From NCBI GenBank assembly GCA_036723735.1, contig DAIMGT010000032.1:1-40345 (forward strand): a stretch of 40,345 nucleotides of DNA, read 5' to 3'. The stretch's first letter is position 1, and the number at the start of each line of letters is the position of its first letter. Shown here piece after piece: positions 24,161 to 32,996 of the stretch. The notes under the pieces were generated by a model that saw only the letters and a list, made by a program, of their open reading frames with translations, made no database searches and was not told the origin of the DNA. The DNA comes from UBA4656 sp002405525 (lineage in GTDB: Bacteria; Pseudomonadota; Gammaproteobacteria; Xanthomonadales; Ahniellaceae). The position numbers and the translations under genes were made by a program.

Positions 24161-26637
24161 GTCGCAGACTCCAGTCCTTCGGCCATCCTCCGCACGCGGT
24201 CCTGCCAGTCCTCGCTGCTCAACTGGCCGCGAATGCCCTCGGCCCACAGCGGGAAGCCGAACGGCGTCAGGCGAACCGGGCGCACCAGGCGCAAGGTGCG
24301 CGCCTGGGCGTCGCGCAGCGCCGCCTCGAGTCGCACCATCTCGAGCTGCCCGTGCAGCACTTCGTCGCGCGCCTGCCGCAGCAGCACATGCTCCGGTTCG
24401 TGTTCGGCCAGCACGTCGTGCAGAAGGGTGCTCGACGCTGTCAGTTGCCGCATCGACTTCGATCGACCCGGAAGGCCCTGGAACACCAGGCCCGCAACAC
24501 GCGCCACCTCGCGGAACTGACGTCGCGCGAGTTCGGCCAGGTTGAGGCTGCCGGCGAGGTCCTCGGCGAGCGCCACCGGAGCCAGCAGCACGCGCAGCGC
24601 GGCATCGTCCAGCGCCGGCAGGGCGCGCCCGCCGACCACCAGTCCGTAATCGTTCACCGCGAACGAGAAGCTCGCCGGCCCCTGGCGCGCCAGCCGGAAA
24701 GCCAGCAGGGCGGCCAGTCCCTCGTGCGCGAGGCGGCCCGCGAACGGATAGACGAAGAGATGCTCGCCATCGCGCGCACGCACGATCTCGACCAGCAGTT
24801 CGGCGGGCGATGGCAGGCAGGAGAGGGCACGCTGCGCGGACAGCATCGGGCGCGCGAGGCGCAGCTCGGGTTCGGGCGGGTCGGGTTCCGCGAGCAGCGC
24901 CTGGGTGGCCGCCGCGAGTTCGGTCGACAACGGCATCCTGCCGCCCATCCAGCGCGGCACGCCGCCCGGCTTGCCGCGTGCGCTGCGTACCCAGGCCGTG
25001 AGGTCCTTCATGCGCACCAGTTCCAGCGTGCGACCGGCGAACAGGAAGCGGTCTCCGGGCGAAAGGCGCGCGACGAAGGATTCCTCCACGTGGCCGAGCG
25101 CACCGCCCTGCAGCCAGCGCACGGCGACCTGGCTGTCGGACACGATGGTGCCGATCGACAACCGCTGGCGCTGCGCCGCCGCGCGCGAGGCGATCGCCAG
25201 CCGTCCCTCGGGCGTGCGTGCGACCTTGCGGAAGTCGGGGTAGGCACCGAGCGTGGCGCCGCCCTGTTCGACCAGTTGCAGGGTGGCCCGCCAGTCGGCG
25301 TCCGACAGCGTGCGGAAGGCGTGGGTGTCGCGCGCCTCGCGCAGGGCCTGCGCTTCCTCGATGTCGGTGCCGGTGGCCAGCGTGGCGAGGTGCTGGGCCA
25401 GCACGTCGAGGCAACCCGTCAACGGAGTGCGGGACTCCAGCCGCCGCGCGGCAACCGCGCGCCGCGCCGCCGCGATCTCGACCAGTTCGAGGTTGTGGGT
25501 CGGTACGCAGAGGATGCGGCTCGCCTCGCCCGGCCGGTGCCGGCTGCGGCCGGCGCGCTGCAACAGGCGCGCGACGCCTTTCGGACTGCCGACCTGCACC
25601 ACCTGGTCGACCGTTGCGAAATCGACCCCGAGGTCGAGGCTGGAGGTGGCGACCACGCAGCGCAGCGTCCCCGCGCGCAGGCCGTCCTCTACCTGCGCGC
25701 GCAGCACGCGGTCCAGCGAGCCGTGGTGCAGGGCGAGCGTCGCCGGTTCGTCGGTCCACACGGCGGCCAGCGCCTGGTGCCACAGTTCCGCCTGTGCGCG
25801 GGTGTTGGTGAACAACAGCGTGCTTCGCACCTTGCCGATTGCCTCGAGGACCTGCGGCAGCTGGACCAGGCCCAGGTGGCCGGCCCACGGGAAGCTTGTC
25901 GTGGCAGCCGGCAGCAGACTGTCGACCACCACTTCGCGTGGCATGTCGGCATGCACCAGCGCGCCGTGGCCGCCGCCGCCCAGCAGCACGGCCAGCGCCT
26001 GCGGTAGATTGCCCAGCGTGGCCGAGATGCCCCACACGCGCAGTGGCCCGGCCTTGTCGGTGCGCAGCCCGCGCAGGTGCGACAGCGCCAGTTCCAGCAG
26101 CACGCCGCGCTTGGTCCCGAGCAGTTCGTGCCATTCGTCGACGATCACGGCATCCAGCGCGGCGAAGCGTCCGGGTGCATCGGCATACGACAGCAGCAGG
26201 GACAGCGACTCCGGCGTGGTGACCAGTGCATCGGCTTCGCCGCGCGCCAGCCGCGCGCGTTCGCTGCTGCCGCTGTCGCCGGTGCGGCGCAGGATCCTCC
26301 AGTCGAGGCCGACGCCGTCGGCGAGGTCCTGCAGGGCACCGTGGGTGTCGGCCGCCAGCGCGCGCAGCGGCGTGATCCAGAGCGCGCGCAGAGGGCGCGG
26401 GCCGCGTTTCGGCGATGGGCATCGGCGCGCCAGCGCGGCCAGTATCGGACCGCCCCAGGCGGCCAGCGTCTTGCCGCTGCCGGTGGGCGCGTGGATCAGG
26501 CCGCTCTCGCCGGTGCCGAAGCGCGACCAGACCTCGCGCTGGAACGGTGCCGGCGTCCAGCCACGCGAGGCGAACCACGCGTCCAGGCCCGCCGGTGCGG
26601 CAGTGTCGCCGCGCGACGCCCTGCGCTGCGGTTTCAT
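24157..26637 (-). CDS. Ligase-associated DNA damage response DEXH-box helicase (Lhr-like)
   Basis: 826 residues from the ATG at 26637, overlapping the ligase stop by 4 nt (ATGA). Motifs: PFQREVW (Q-like), PTGSGKT (51-57), DEWH (167-170), SATLGNLPQ, TSSLDLGVDF and QRAGRSRHRPG. The long C-terminal region (from about 440) has the Lhr-core winged-helix and beta layout (SPGDRFLFAGRTLELVRM, LSTELAAATQALL). Lhr-family proteins are 3'-5' DNA helicases; this group is always beside an ATP-dependent ligase and is thought to process damaged or gapped DNA. The open frame extends upstream inside the ligase gene and is not used. Confidence 0.94.
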   Translation of the reverse strand: MKPQRRASRGDTAAPAGLDAWFASRGWTPAPFQREVWSRFGTGESGLIHAPTGSGKTLAAWGGPILAALARRCPSPKRGPRPLRALWITPLRALAADTHGALQDLADGVGLDWRILRRTGDSGSSERARLARGEADALVTTPESLSLLLSYADAPGRFAALDAVIVDEWHELLGTKRGVLLELALSHLRGLRTDKAGPLRVWGISATLGNLPQALAVLLGGGGHGALVHADMPREVVVDSLLPAATTSFPWAGHLGLVQLPQVLEAIGKVRSTLLFTNTRAQAELWHQALAAVWTDEPATLALHHGSLDRVLRAQVEDGLRAGTLRCVVATSSLDLGVDFATVDQVVQVGSPKGVARLLQRAGRSRHRPGEASRILCVPTHNLELVEIAAARRAVAARRLESRTPLTGCLDVLAQHLATLATGTDIEEAQALREARDTHAFRTLSDADWRATLQLVEQGGATLGAYPDFRKVARTPEGRLAIASRAAAQRQRLSIGTIVSDSQVAVRWLQGGALGHVEESFVARLSPGDRFLFAGRTLELVRMKDLTAWVRSARGKPGGVPRWMGGRMPLSTELAAATQALLAEPDPPEPELRLARPMLSAQRALSCLPSPAELLVEIVRARDGEHLFVYPFAGRLAHEGLAALLAFRLARQGPASFSFAVNDYGLVVGGRALPALDDAALRVLLAPVALAEDLAGSLNLAELARRQFREVARVAGLVFQGLPGRSKSMRQLTASSTLLHDVLAEHEPEHVLLRQARDEVLHGQLEMVRLEAALRDAQARTLRLVRPVRLTPFGFPLWAEGIRGQLSSEDWQDRVRRMAEGLESAT

Positions 26638-28229
26638 GCTGGCCGCGCCGCCAGCGCGTGCAGGGTTTCGAGTCGATCGGCTTCTGAAGCGGGCTTGTCG
26701 AGGCGCCAGCGCAGGATGCGCGGGAAGCGCACCGCGATCCCCGCCTTGTGGCGGCCCGAGGCCTGGATGCCTTCGAAGGCAAGCTCGAACACCTGCACCG
26801 GATCCACCGAGCGCACCGGTCCGAAGCGTTCGCGGGTGTGCGCGCGAATCCAGCGGTCGAGGCGGGCGATCTCGGCGTCGTCGAGGCCGGAGTAGGCCTT
26901 GGCCACCGGCACCAGGGCGTCGCCCCGCCAGACGGCGAAGGTATAGTCGGTGTAGAGGTTGGCGCGCCGGCCGTGGCCGGCCTGCGCGTAGACCAGCACC
27001 GCGTCGATGGTGAGCGGATCGACCTTCCACTTGAACCAGTCGCCGCGCCGGCGGCCGACCTGGTAGTGCGATGCGAGGCGCTTGAGCATCAGGCCCTCGG
27101 TGCCGCGGGCGCGGGCGGTCTCGCGAGCGGTAGCGAGCGTGGGCCAGTCGTCGCCGTCCACCGCAGGCGACATCGGAAAAGGATCGCCCGCAACGGCCAG
27201 CAGCGCCGTCAGTCGCGCGCGTCGCTCGGCCAACGGCACGGTGCGCAGGTCCGCGCCGTCGATCTCCAGCAGGTCATATGCAAGGAAAACCACCGGCGCG
27301 TCCGCCAGCGTCTTTGGACCGGGCTTCAGGCGTCCGATGCGCTTCTGCAGCACGCCGAAGGGCAGCGGCGCGCGATCGCGCCAGGCGAGAATCTCGCCGT
27401 CGAGCACGCAGCCGTCGGGCAGCGCGGCCGCCGCGCGCTCGATCTCGGGGAAGCGGCCGTCGAGTCGCTCATCGCCGCGCGACCAGACCGCCACCGTGCC
27501 CGCGCGACGGATCAACTGCGCGCGGATGCCGTCCCACTTCCACTCGGCCAGCCAGTCGGCGCGCGGGCCGAGCGCCGAGGGCGCATCGTCCAGTGGCGCC
27601 GCCAGGAAGAACGGGTAGGGCTGGTCGCTGCGTGCCTCGTCGACGTCGGCAGCCGCCAGCAGGCGCCGCCATGCTTCGGCGGTCGGTCGCCAATGGCCGG
27701 CCAGCCGCTGCGCGAGCAGGTCCGCCGGCAGGCCGGAGGTCTCGGCCAGTGCCTGCACCACCAGTCGCTGCGACACGCCCACGCGCAGTGCTCCGGTCAG
27801 CAGCTTGTTGAGTACGTAGCGCTCGCCGTCTTCGAGCGTCGCCCACCAGGCGAGGACACGCGCGTCGCGTTCGGCCGTTGCCAGCGCCGGCAGCGCGCGC
27901 AGCTCGTCCACCCACTGGTGCAGCGGGCGCGGGTCCTCGGTGGTCGCGTCGCGACGCCGCGTGAGCAGAGTGATCGTTTCGGCGAGGTCGCCGACGTGGG
28001 CGTAGCTGTCCTCGACCAGCCAGGCCGGGTAGCCGCTGGCGCGCACGGCGAGTTCGCGCAACACGGCGGGCCCTACCGTCCGCTTGAGTCGCCCGCCGGA
28101 CAGGAAATGCAGGGCCCAGGCCCCATCTGCGGCCGCTGCGCGGCGAAAGTAGGCCGCCAGCGCCGCGATCTTGTCGCGGGTCGCGGTGCTGGCGTCGAGT
28201 TCGGCGTACAGCGCGGCAAAGGCCTTCAT
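26634..28229 (-). CDS. ATP-dependent DNA ligase of the ligase-associated repair cassette
   Basis: 531 residues. The N-terminal domain (1-200) has the LHQWVDELRAL and NKLLTGALRVGVSQRLVVQAL text of this ligase group. The nucleotidyltransferase core has the adenylated lysine in EWKWDGIRAQL (Lys231), DGEILAW (motif III), FLAYDLLEIDG, EGLMLKR (motif IV) and WFKWKVDP (motif V). An OB-fold follows, ending in RWRLDKPASEAD. It seals nicks with ATP, unlike the housekeeping NAD-dependent LigA. The start ATG overlaps the exonuclease stop by 4 nt; the stop overlaps the helicase start by 4 nt. Confidence 0.95.
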   Translation of the reverse strand: MKAFAALYAELDASTATRDKIAALAAYFRRAAAADGAWALHFLSGGRLKRTVGPAVLRELAVRASGYPAWLVEDSYAHVGDLAETITLLTRRRDATTEDPRPLHQWVDELRALPALATAERDARVLAWWATLEDGERYVLNKLLTGALRVGVSQRLVVQALAETSGLPADLLAQRLAGHWRPTAEAWRRLLAAADVDEARSDQPYPFFLAAPLDDAPSALGPRADWLAEWKWDGIRAQLIRRAGTVAVWSRGDERLDGRFPEIERAAAALPDGCVLDGEILAWRDRAPLPFGVLQKRIGRLKPGPKTLADAPVVFLAYDLLEIDGADLRTVPLAERRARLTALLAVAGDPFPMSPAVDGDDWPTLATARETARARGTEGLMLKRLASHYQVGRRRGDWFKWKVDPLTIDAVLVYAQAGHGRRANLYTDYTFAVWRGDALVPVAKAYSGLDDAEIARLDRWIRAHTRERFGPVRSVDPVQVFELAFEGIQASGRHKAGIAVRFPRILRWRLDKPASEADRLETLHALAARPA

Positions 28230-29236
28230 GCCTGCGCCCCGTCATCGCTGCCGAACTCGGTGCGCAATGGCGCGGCGTCGATGCCCTGCTCGCGCAGGAA
28301 GGCCACGTAGGCGTCGGTGCTGCCGTGGGTCGCGAGCACGCGGCGCGCGCCGCATTCGCGCGCGGTGGCGACCAGGGCCGGCCAGTCGGCATGGTCGCTC
28401 AACACGAAACCGCGATCGTGGCCGCGGCGACGGCGGTTGCCACGCACGCGCATCCAGCCGGAGGCGAAGGCGGTCGAAGCGTCGCGGAAGCGGCGCATCC
28501 AGGGCGTGGCTTCCGCCGAGGGCGGGGCGAGCACCAGTTCGCCGGCGAAGTCGCGGTCGCGCGCCGATTCGGACACCGGGAGCGTCGGCAGCATCGGGAT
28601 GCCGGCGTCGCGGTAGACCTGCACCAGCGGCACCATGGCGCCGTGCAGGTGGACCGGGCGGTCGACGACCCGCGCCAGTTCCGCCAGCAGGCGCTGCGCC
28701 TTGCCGAGCGCATAGCAGAACAGCACCGCCGGCACGCCGCGGTGCGCGCAGTCGTCCCACCAGGCGACGATTCCGCGCACGACCGCCGCCGTCGGTTCCC
28801 AGCGGTAGACGGGCAGCGCGAAGGTTGCCTCGGTGACCAGCACGTCGCAGGGCACGAGTTCGAACGGGGCGCAGGTCGGATCCGGGTCGCGCTTGTAGTC
28901 GCCGGTGACCACCCAGGTCTCGTCGGCATGTTCGACGCGCACCTGCGCGCTGCCGAGGATGTGGCCGGCGGGATGCAGGCTGACCACGGTGTCGCCCAGC
29001 GCGATCCGCTGCCCGTAGGTCAGCCCTTCGAACGCCGCTTCGGCGCCGAGCCGGTGACGCAGCAGGCCGAGGCCATCCGCGGTAGCGAGGTAGCGCGCCG
29101 ACCCGGATCGCGCGTGGGCCGCATGGCCGTGCGTGATTACCGCGCGCGGCACCGGCCGCCAGGGGTCGATGTGGAAGTCGCCTGCCGCGCAGTAAAGGCC
29201 CTCGGGGCGCAGTTCGATGAGCGGGGCGGCGGGCAT
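28226..29236 (-). CDS. Ligase-associated DNA damage response exonuclease (MBL/beta-CASP fold)
   Basis: 336 residues from the ATG at 29236. It opens with LIELRPEGLYCAAGDFHIDPW, typical of this SNM1/CPSF-like group. The metal motif reads HGHAAH (36-41), so the Asp of H-x-H-x-D-H is Ala40 (codon 29117-29119, GCC). Other ligands are in place: HPAGHILGSAQV (His92), TGDYKRDPDPT (Asp113), and LSDHADWP near the C-terminus. It is the first gene of the four-gene cassette and would trim DNA ends before sealing. Activity is uncertain because of the Ala. The arginase gene starts divergently 99 bp away. Confidence 0.9.
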   Translation of the reverse strand: MPAAPLIELRPEGLYCAAGDFHIDPWRPVPRAVITHGHAAHARSGSARYLATADGLGLLRHRLGAEAAFEGLTYGQRIALGDTVVSLHPAGHILGSAQVRVEHADETWVVTGDYKRDPDPTCAPFELVPCDVLVTEATFALPVYRWEPTAAVVRGIVAWWDDCAHRGVPAVLFCYALGKAQRLLAELARVVDRPVHLHGAMVPLVQVYRDAGIPMLPTLPVSESARDRDFAGELVLAPPSAEATPWMRRFRDASTAFASGWMRVRGNRRRRGHDRGFVLSDHADWPALVATARECGARRVLATHGSTDAYVAFLREQGIDAAPLRTEFGSDDGAQA

Positions 29237-29335
29237 TCGCCATTGTCGCGCGGCGCGGTGAAGCGCGCGTCGGCCCCGTCGGTCGCCGGTGGTGGCACAC
29301 TGCACGCCGTGCGCAAAAGGTTCGCCGGAGGATCG

Positions 29336-30130
29336 ATGGTCGCGTTGATCGGAGTGCCGTGGGACGGTGGCGCATCGTTCGAGCGCGGCGCGGCGGCCGG
29401 CCCGGCAGCGATCCGGCGCCGCCTGCACAGTTCTGCCGGCAATGGCCATGCGGAGTCCGGCCGCGAGGTGCTGGCGCAATTGGTCGATTGCGGGGACGTC
29501 GAGCTTCCGTCCGACGAGCAGGCCGCCCTTGCCGCGATCCAGGTCGCGGCAGAGCAGGCCGCCGAACACGGGCCGGTGCTGGCTCTGGGTGGCGACCACA
29601 GCGTGAGCCTGCCCCTGCTGCGGGCCGCCGCCGCGCGCCAAGGGCCGCTGCACGTGCTTCACGTGGATGCGCATCCCGACCTGTATCCGGAACTCGACGG
29701 CCGTCGCTATTCGAATGCCTCGCCGTTCGCGCGCGCCTTCGAGGAGGGCCTGCTCGCCTCGCTGGTGCAACTGGGCATCCGCGCCGACACCCCGCCGCAG
29801 GCGGCGATGGCGCGCCGCTGGGGTGTGGTGCAGCACGGGCCCGATGCGGTCGGCGGCTTCGATCCGACGACGCTGCGTGCCCCGCTGTATGTTTCGATCG
29901 ACGTCGACGGCTTCGACCCGGCGTTCGCGCCGGGGGTCTCGCATCCCGAAGCCGGCGGACTGGCGCCGCGCGAGGTCATCCGGTTGCTGCAACGCCTGCC
30001 GCAGCCGTGGGTCGGCGCCGACCTGGTCGAGGTCGTGCCCGGCCGCGACGCGGCGGGCATCACGGTCGGGCTGGCGGCGAAACTGGTGAAGGAACTGCTC
30101 GACGCGCAGCGCCGCTTCGATCCGGCCTGA
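29336..30130 (+). CDS. Arginase/agmatinase-family ureohydrolase
   Basis: 264 residues from the ATG at 29336, with GGAGGA as a strong ribosome-binding site. All dimanganese motifs are present: GGDHSVSLP (His88), HVDAHPDLY (Asp111, His113, Asp115) and SIDVDGFDP (Asp189, Asp191). It hydrolyses a guanidino compound to urea or formamide plus an amine. It is shorter than most agmatinases (~300) and nearer to arginase-like or formiminoglutamase-like enzymes; substrate not assigned. The neighbouring convergent nitrilase-family gene (9 bp) could act on a related nitrogen compound, but the two are on opposite strands. Confidence 0.9.
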   Translation: MVALIGVPWDGGASFERGAAAGPAAIRRRLHSSAGNGHAESGREVLAQLVDCGDVELPSDEQAALAAIQVAAEQAAEHGPVLALGGDHSVSLPLLRAAAARQGPLHVLHVDAHPDLYPELDGRRYSNASPFARAFEEGLLASLVQLGIRADTPPQAAMARRWGVVQHGPDAVGGFDPTTLRAPLYVSIDVDGFDPAFAPGVSHPEAGGLAPREVIRLLQRLPQPWVGADLVEVVPGRDAAGITVGLAAKLVKELLDAQRRFDPA

Positions 30131-30139
30131 TGCGATGGG

Positions 30140-31018
30140 TCAGGCTGACCCCTTCCAGACGCTGGCATACAGGTCCAGCCGCCGGTCATCGAGGTTGCGC
30201 ACCGTGCCCGAGCGCCGCGCGTGGTCGAGCGCGCGCAGGTCGACGTCGGCCACCACGACCGCCTCGACGCCGGGCTCGGCCTCCACCGCGATGCCGTCGC
30301 GCGCGAAGCCGTGGTCGGAGGGCGTGAGCACCGCCGAGCGCGCGTAGCAGGCGTCGAGGTTGTGCACATTGCGCGCGATGCCGACGCTGCCTGCCAGCGC
30401 GACGTAGAGCTGGTTTTCGACCGCGCGCGCGGCGCACGAGTAGCGCACGCGCAGGTAGCCGGCGCGATCGTCGGTGAAGAACGGCACGAACAGGATCTGC
30501 GCGCCCTGGGCGACGTGGTGGCGGACGAGTTCGGGGAACTCGCTGTCGTAGCAGATCGCGATCGCGAACGTGACGCCGTCGGCTTCCAGGACCGGTGCGG
30601 CGACACCGCCCTCGACGCCCCACGCTTCGCGCTCGTTCGGCGTGCAGTGGATCTTGTCGCGCGCATGCAGGCTGCCGTCGGCCAGTGCCACGAGGCAGGT
30701 GTTGCGCACGCGCCCGTCGGCCGCCCGGTTGAGGTGCGAGCCGCCGATCACGTGGATGCGGTGGCGGGTCGCGCAGCGGCGGTAAAGGGCCCCGATGGCC
30801 GGTGTCAGCGCAGTCGAGCCCGCGATACTGGCCGGCCCATCCGGCGAGCCGGACTGTGCCGACAGGATCTCCGCGGTGACGTATTCCGGAAACACCACGA
30901 AGCGTGCGCCGTATCCGGCGGCGATGCGCACACAGTCCTCGAATCGCCCCGCCCACTCGTCGAACGACGCCACGCGGTCGAGACGCCACTGCACGCAGGC
31001 GATGCGAAGCGCGTTCAT
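30140..31018 (-). CDS. Carbon-nitrogen hydrolase (nitrilase superfamily)
   Basis: 292 residues. The catalytic triad is complete: Glu45 in VVFPEYVTAE, Lys122 in ARDKIHCTP and Cys156 in IAICYDSEFPEL. Length and layout fit the amidase branch (omega-amidase, N-carbamoylputrescine amidase-like), cleaving a non-peptide C-N bond in the cytoplasm. The substrate cannot be read. The gene follows the ABC exporter gene by 72 bp on the same strand and may share its transcript. Confidence 0.92.
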   Translation of the reverse strand: MNALRIACVQWRLDRVASFDEWAGRFEDCVRIAAGYGARFVVFPEYVTAEILSAQSGSPDGPASIAGSTALTPAIGALYRRCATRHRIHVIGGSHLNRAADGRVRNTCLVALADGSLHARDKIHCTPNEREAWGVEGGVAAPVLEADGVTFAIAICYDSEFPELVRHHVAQGAQILFVPFFTDDRAGYLRVRYSCAARAVENQLYVALAGSVGIARNVHNLDACYARSAVLTPSDHGFARDGIAVEAEPGVEAVVVADVDLRALDHARRSGTVRNLDDRRLDLYASVWKGSA

Positions 31019-31090
31019 GACGACATGCTCTGTGGACGGTCGACGGTGCGGATGAGGGGCGGTTACAGGGCAAGTGAAGGAACCGCCCGC

Positions 31091-32887
31091 TCAGGCGGGG
31101 ACCTCCGCCGCGCGTGGCGAGTCGGTGAACTGCAGGCGCGCCAATTCGGCGTACAAGCCGCCCTGCGCCAGCAGGTCCGCGTGCCTGCCCTGGGCGACGA
31201 TGCGGCCGCCGTCCAGCACCACGATGCGGTCCGCCTTGAGCACGGTGGCCAGGCGGTGCGCGATCACGAGGGTGGTACGCTTCTCCATCAGTCGCTCCAG
31301 CGCGGTCTGGATCGCGGCCTCGCTCTGCGCATCGAGCGCCGAGGTCGCCTCGTCGAGCAGCAGGATCGGCGCGTTCTTGAGGATCGCGCGGGCGATCGCG
31401 ATCCGCTGCTGCTGGCCGCCGGAGAGGCGCACGCCACGTTCGCCGAGGTAGGTGTCGTAGCCCTGCGGCTGGGCCATGATGAATTCATGCGCCTCGGCCG
31501 CCTTCGCCGCTGCCTGCACCGCGTCCAGCGGCGCGTCGCCGCACCCGAGGCGGATGTTGTCGGCCGCACTGGCCCCGAATATCACGGTGTCCTGCGGCAC
31601 CAACGCCATTGCACCGCGCACGATCGCCAGCGGCAGGGCGCGCAGATCGTGTCCGTCGAGCAGGATCCGTCCCTGCTGCGGGTCGTGGAATCGCTGCAGG
31701 AGCTGGAACACCGTGGTCTTGCCGGCGCCCGAAGGACCGACCAGGGCCACCGTCTCGCCCGGCCGGATGTCGAGGCTGAAGCCGTCGAGCGCGGCGCGGT
31801 CCGGGCGCGAGGGATAATGGAAACCCACGCTTTCGAAGCGAAGCAATCCGCGGATCGGCGGCACCGGGCTGGTCGGCGTCTCCGGATCGGCGATGGATGG
31901 CGCGGTGGCCAGCAGTTCGCCGATGCGCTCCATCGCGCCGGCGGCGCGCTGCACGTCGCCCCAGACCTCGACCAGGGCCCCGACCGAGCCGGCGACCATC
32001 ACCGCGAACAGCAGGAACTGCGCGAGGTCACCGGGCCTCATCGCCCCCGACAGCACCTCGCGTGCGCCGACCCACAGCACGCCGGTGATCGCACCGAACA
32101 CCAGCAGGATGACCACCGCGGTCAGCAGTGCGCGGGTGTGGATGCGGCGCTTGGCGGTTTCCAGCGTGCGTCCGACGGCGTCGGCGAAGCGCGCTGCCAT
32201 CGCCCGCTCCCGGGTGTAGCTCTGCACGGTGTGGATGGCACCGAGCGTCTCGCCCGCCAGCGCCGAGGTGTCGGCGATCCGGTCCTGGCTCTGCCGCGAC
32301 AGCCCGCGGACCCGGCGGCCGAAAAGGATCATCGGCAGCAGCACCAGCGGAATCACCAGCGCGGCATAGCCGGCCAGCTTGGGGCTGGTCACGACCAGCA
32401 TCGACGAGGCGCCGAGCAGGGTTACCGCGCTGCGCACCGCCACCGACGCGCCGGACCCCACCACGGTCTGCACCAGTTCGGTGTCGGTGGTCAGGCGCGA
32501 AAGCAGCTCGCCGGTGCGGGTGGACTCGTAGAACGCCTGGTCGAGTTCGAGCAGCCGGTCGTACACGCCGCGCCGCAAGTCGGCGGCGACCCGCTCGCCG
32601 AGCAGGCTGACGAACAGGAAGCGCAGCGCGGTGGACACGGCGAGCACCAGCGCCACGCCGAGCAGGCCGATGAACGCGCGGTCGACGAAGGCGGCGTCGG
32701 CCGCGCTGAAGCCCTCGTCGATCACGATCCGCACCGCGACCGGCAGGGTCAAGGTGGCGGCGGACGAAAGGGCGAGAAAGGTCAGCCAGGCGAGGATCAG
32801 TCCGCGATAGCGCCGAAGATAGGGCAGCACCGCCGCGAGCGGTCGCAATCCCTGTTGGCTGCGGGGGCGGGCGGTGGCTTCGTTCAT
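31091..32887 (-). CDS. ABC exporter, fused permease and ATPase (MsbA/LmrA type)
   Basis: 598 residues. Six membrane segments in the N-terminal half (for example LILAWLTFLALSSAATLTL, FIGLLGVALVLAVSTAL, YAALVIPLVLLPMILFG, LTAVVILLVFGAITGVLWVG). The C-terminal ATPase has Walker A GPSGAGKT, Q-loop LVPQDTVIFG, signature LSGGQQQR, Walker B ILLLDEATSALD and switch His in VIAHRLATV, all intact. It works as a homodimer exporting lipid, drug or peptide; the group often seen in proteobacteria is annotated only as lipid A-type exporter. No membrane fusion protein is adjacent. Confidence 0.94.
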   Translation of the reverse strand: MNEATARPRSQQGLRPLAAVLPYLRRYRGLILAWLTFLALSSAATLTLPVAVRIVIDEGFSAADAAFVDRAFIGLLGVALVLAVSTALRFLFVSLLGERVAADLRRGVYDRLLELDQAFYESTRTGELLSRLTTDTELVQTVVGSGASVAVRSAVTLLGASSMLVVTSPKLAGYAALVIPLVLLPMILFGRRVRGLSRQSQDRIADTSALAGETLGAIHTVQSYTRERAMAARFADAVGRTLETAKRRIHTRALLTAVVILLVFGAITGVLWVGAREVLSGAMRPGDLAQFLLFAVMVAGSVGALVEVWGDVQRAAGAMERIGELLATAPSIADPETPTSPVPPIRGLLRFESVGFHYPSRPDRAALDGFSLDIRPGETVALVGPSGAGKTTVFQLLQRFHDPQQGRILLDGHDLRALPLAIVRGAMALVPQDTVIFGASAADNIRLGCGDAPLDAVQAAAKAAEAHEFIMAQPQGYDTYLGERGVRLSGGQQQRIAIARAILKNAPILLLDEATSALDAQSEAAIQTALERLMEKRTTLVIAHRLATVLKADRIVVLDGGRIVAQGRHADLLAQGGLYAELARLQFTDSPRAAEVPA

Positions 32888-32996
32888 GGGGACAATCGGT
32901 CGCTGGAGGCCACCGCGCGGGCGGGGCGGGCCGGCCGGGGAGCAATCGGCGCCTGAATGGTGGCTGCAGCGATCCGAGCGATCAAGGCGGGGCAGG

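Noticed and set aside
29320..29334. Second GTTC-N7-GTTC-like site between the exonuclease and arginase genes
   Set aside because: The second half reads GATC, one mismatch, and it overlaps the arginase ribosome-binding site GGAGGA, which explains it better.
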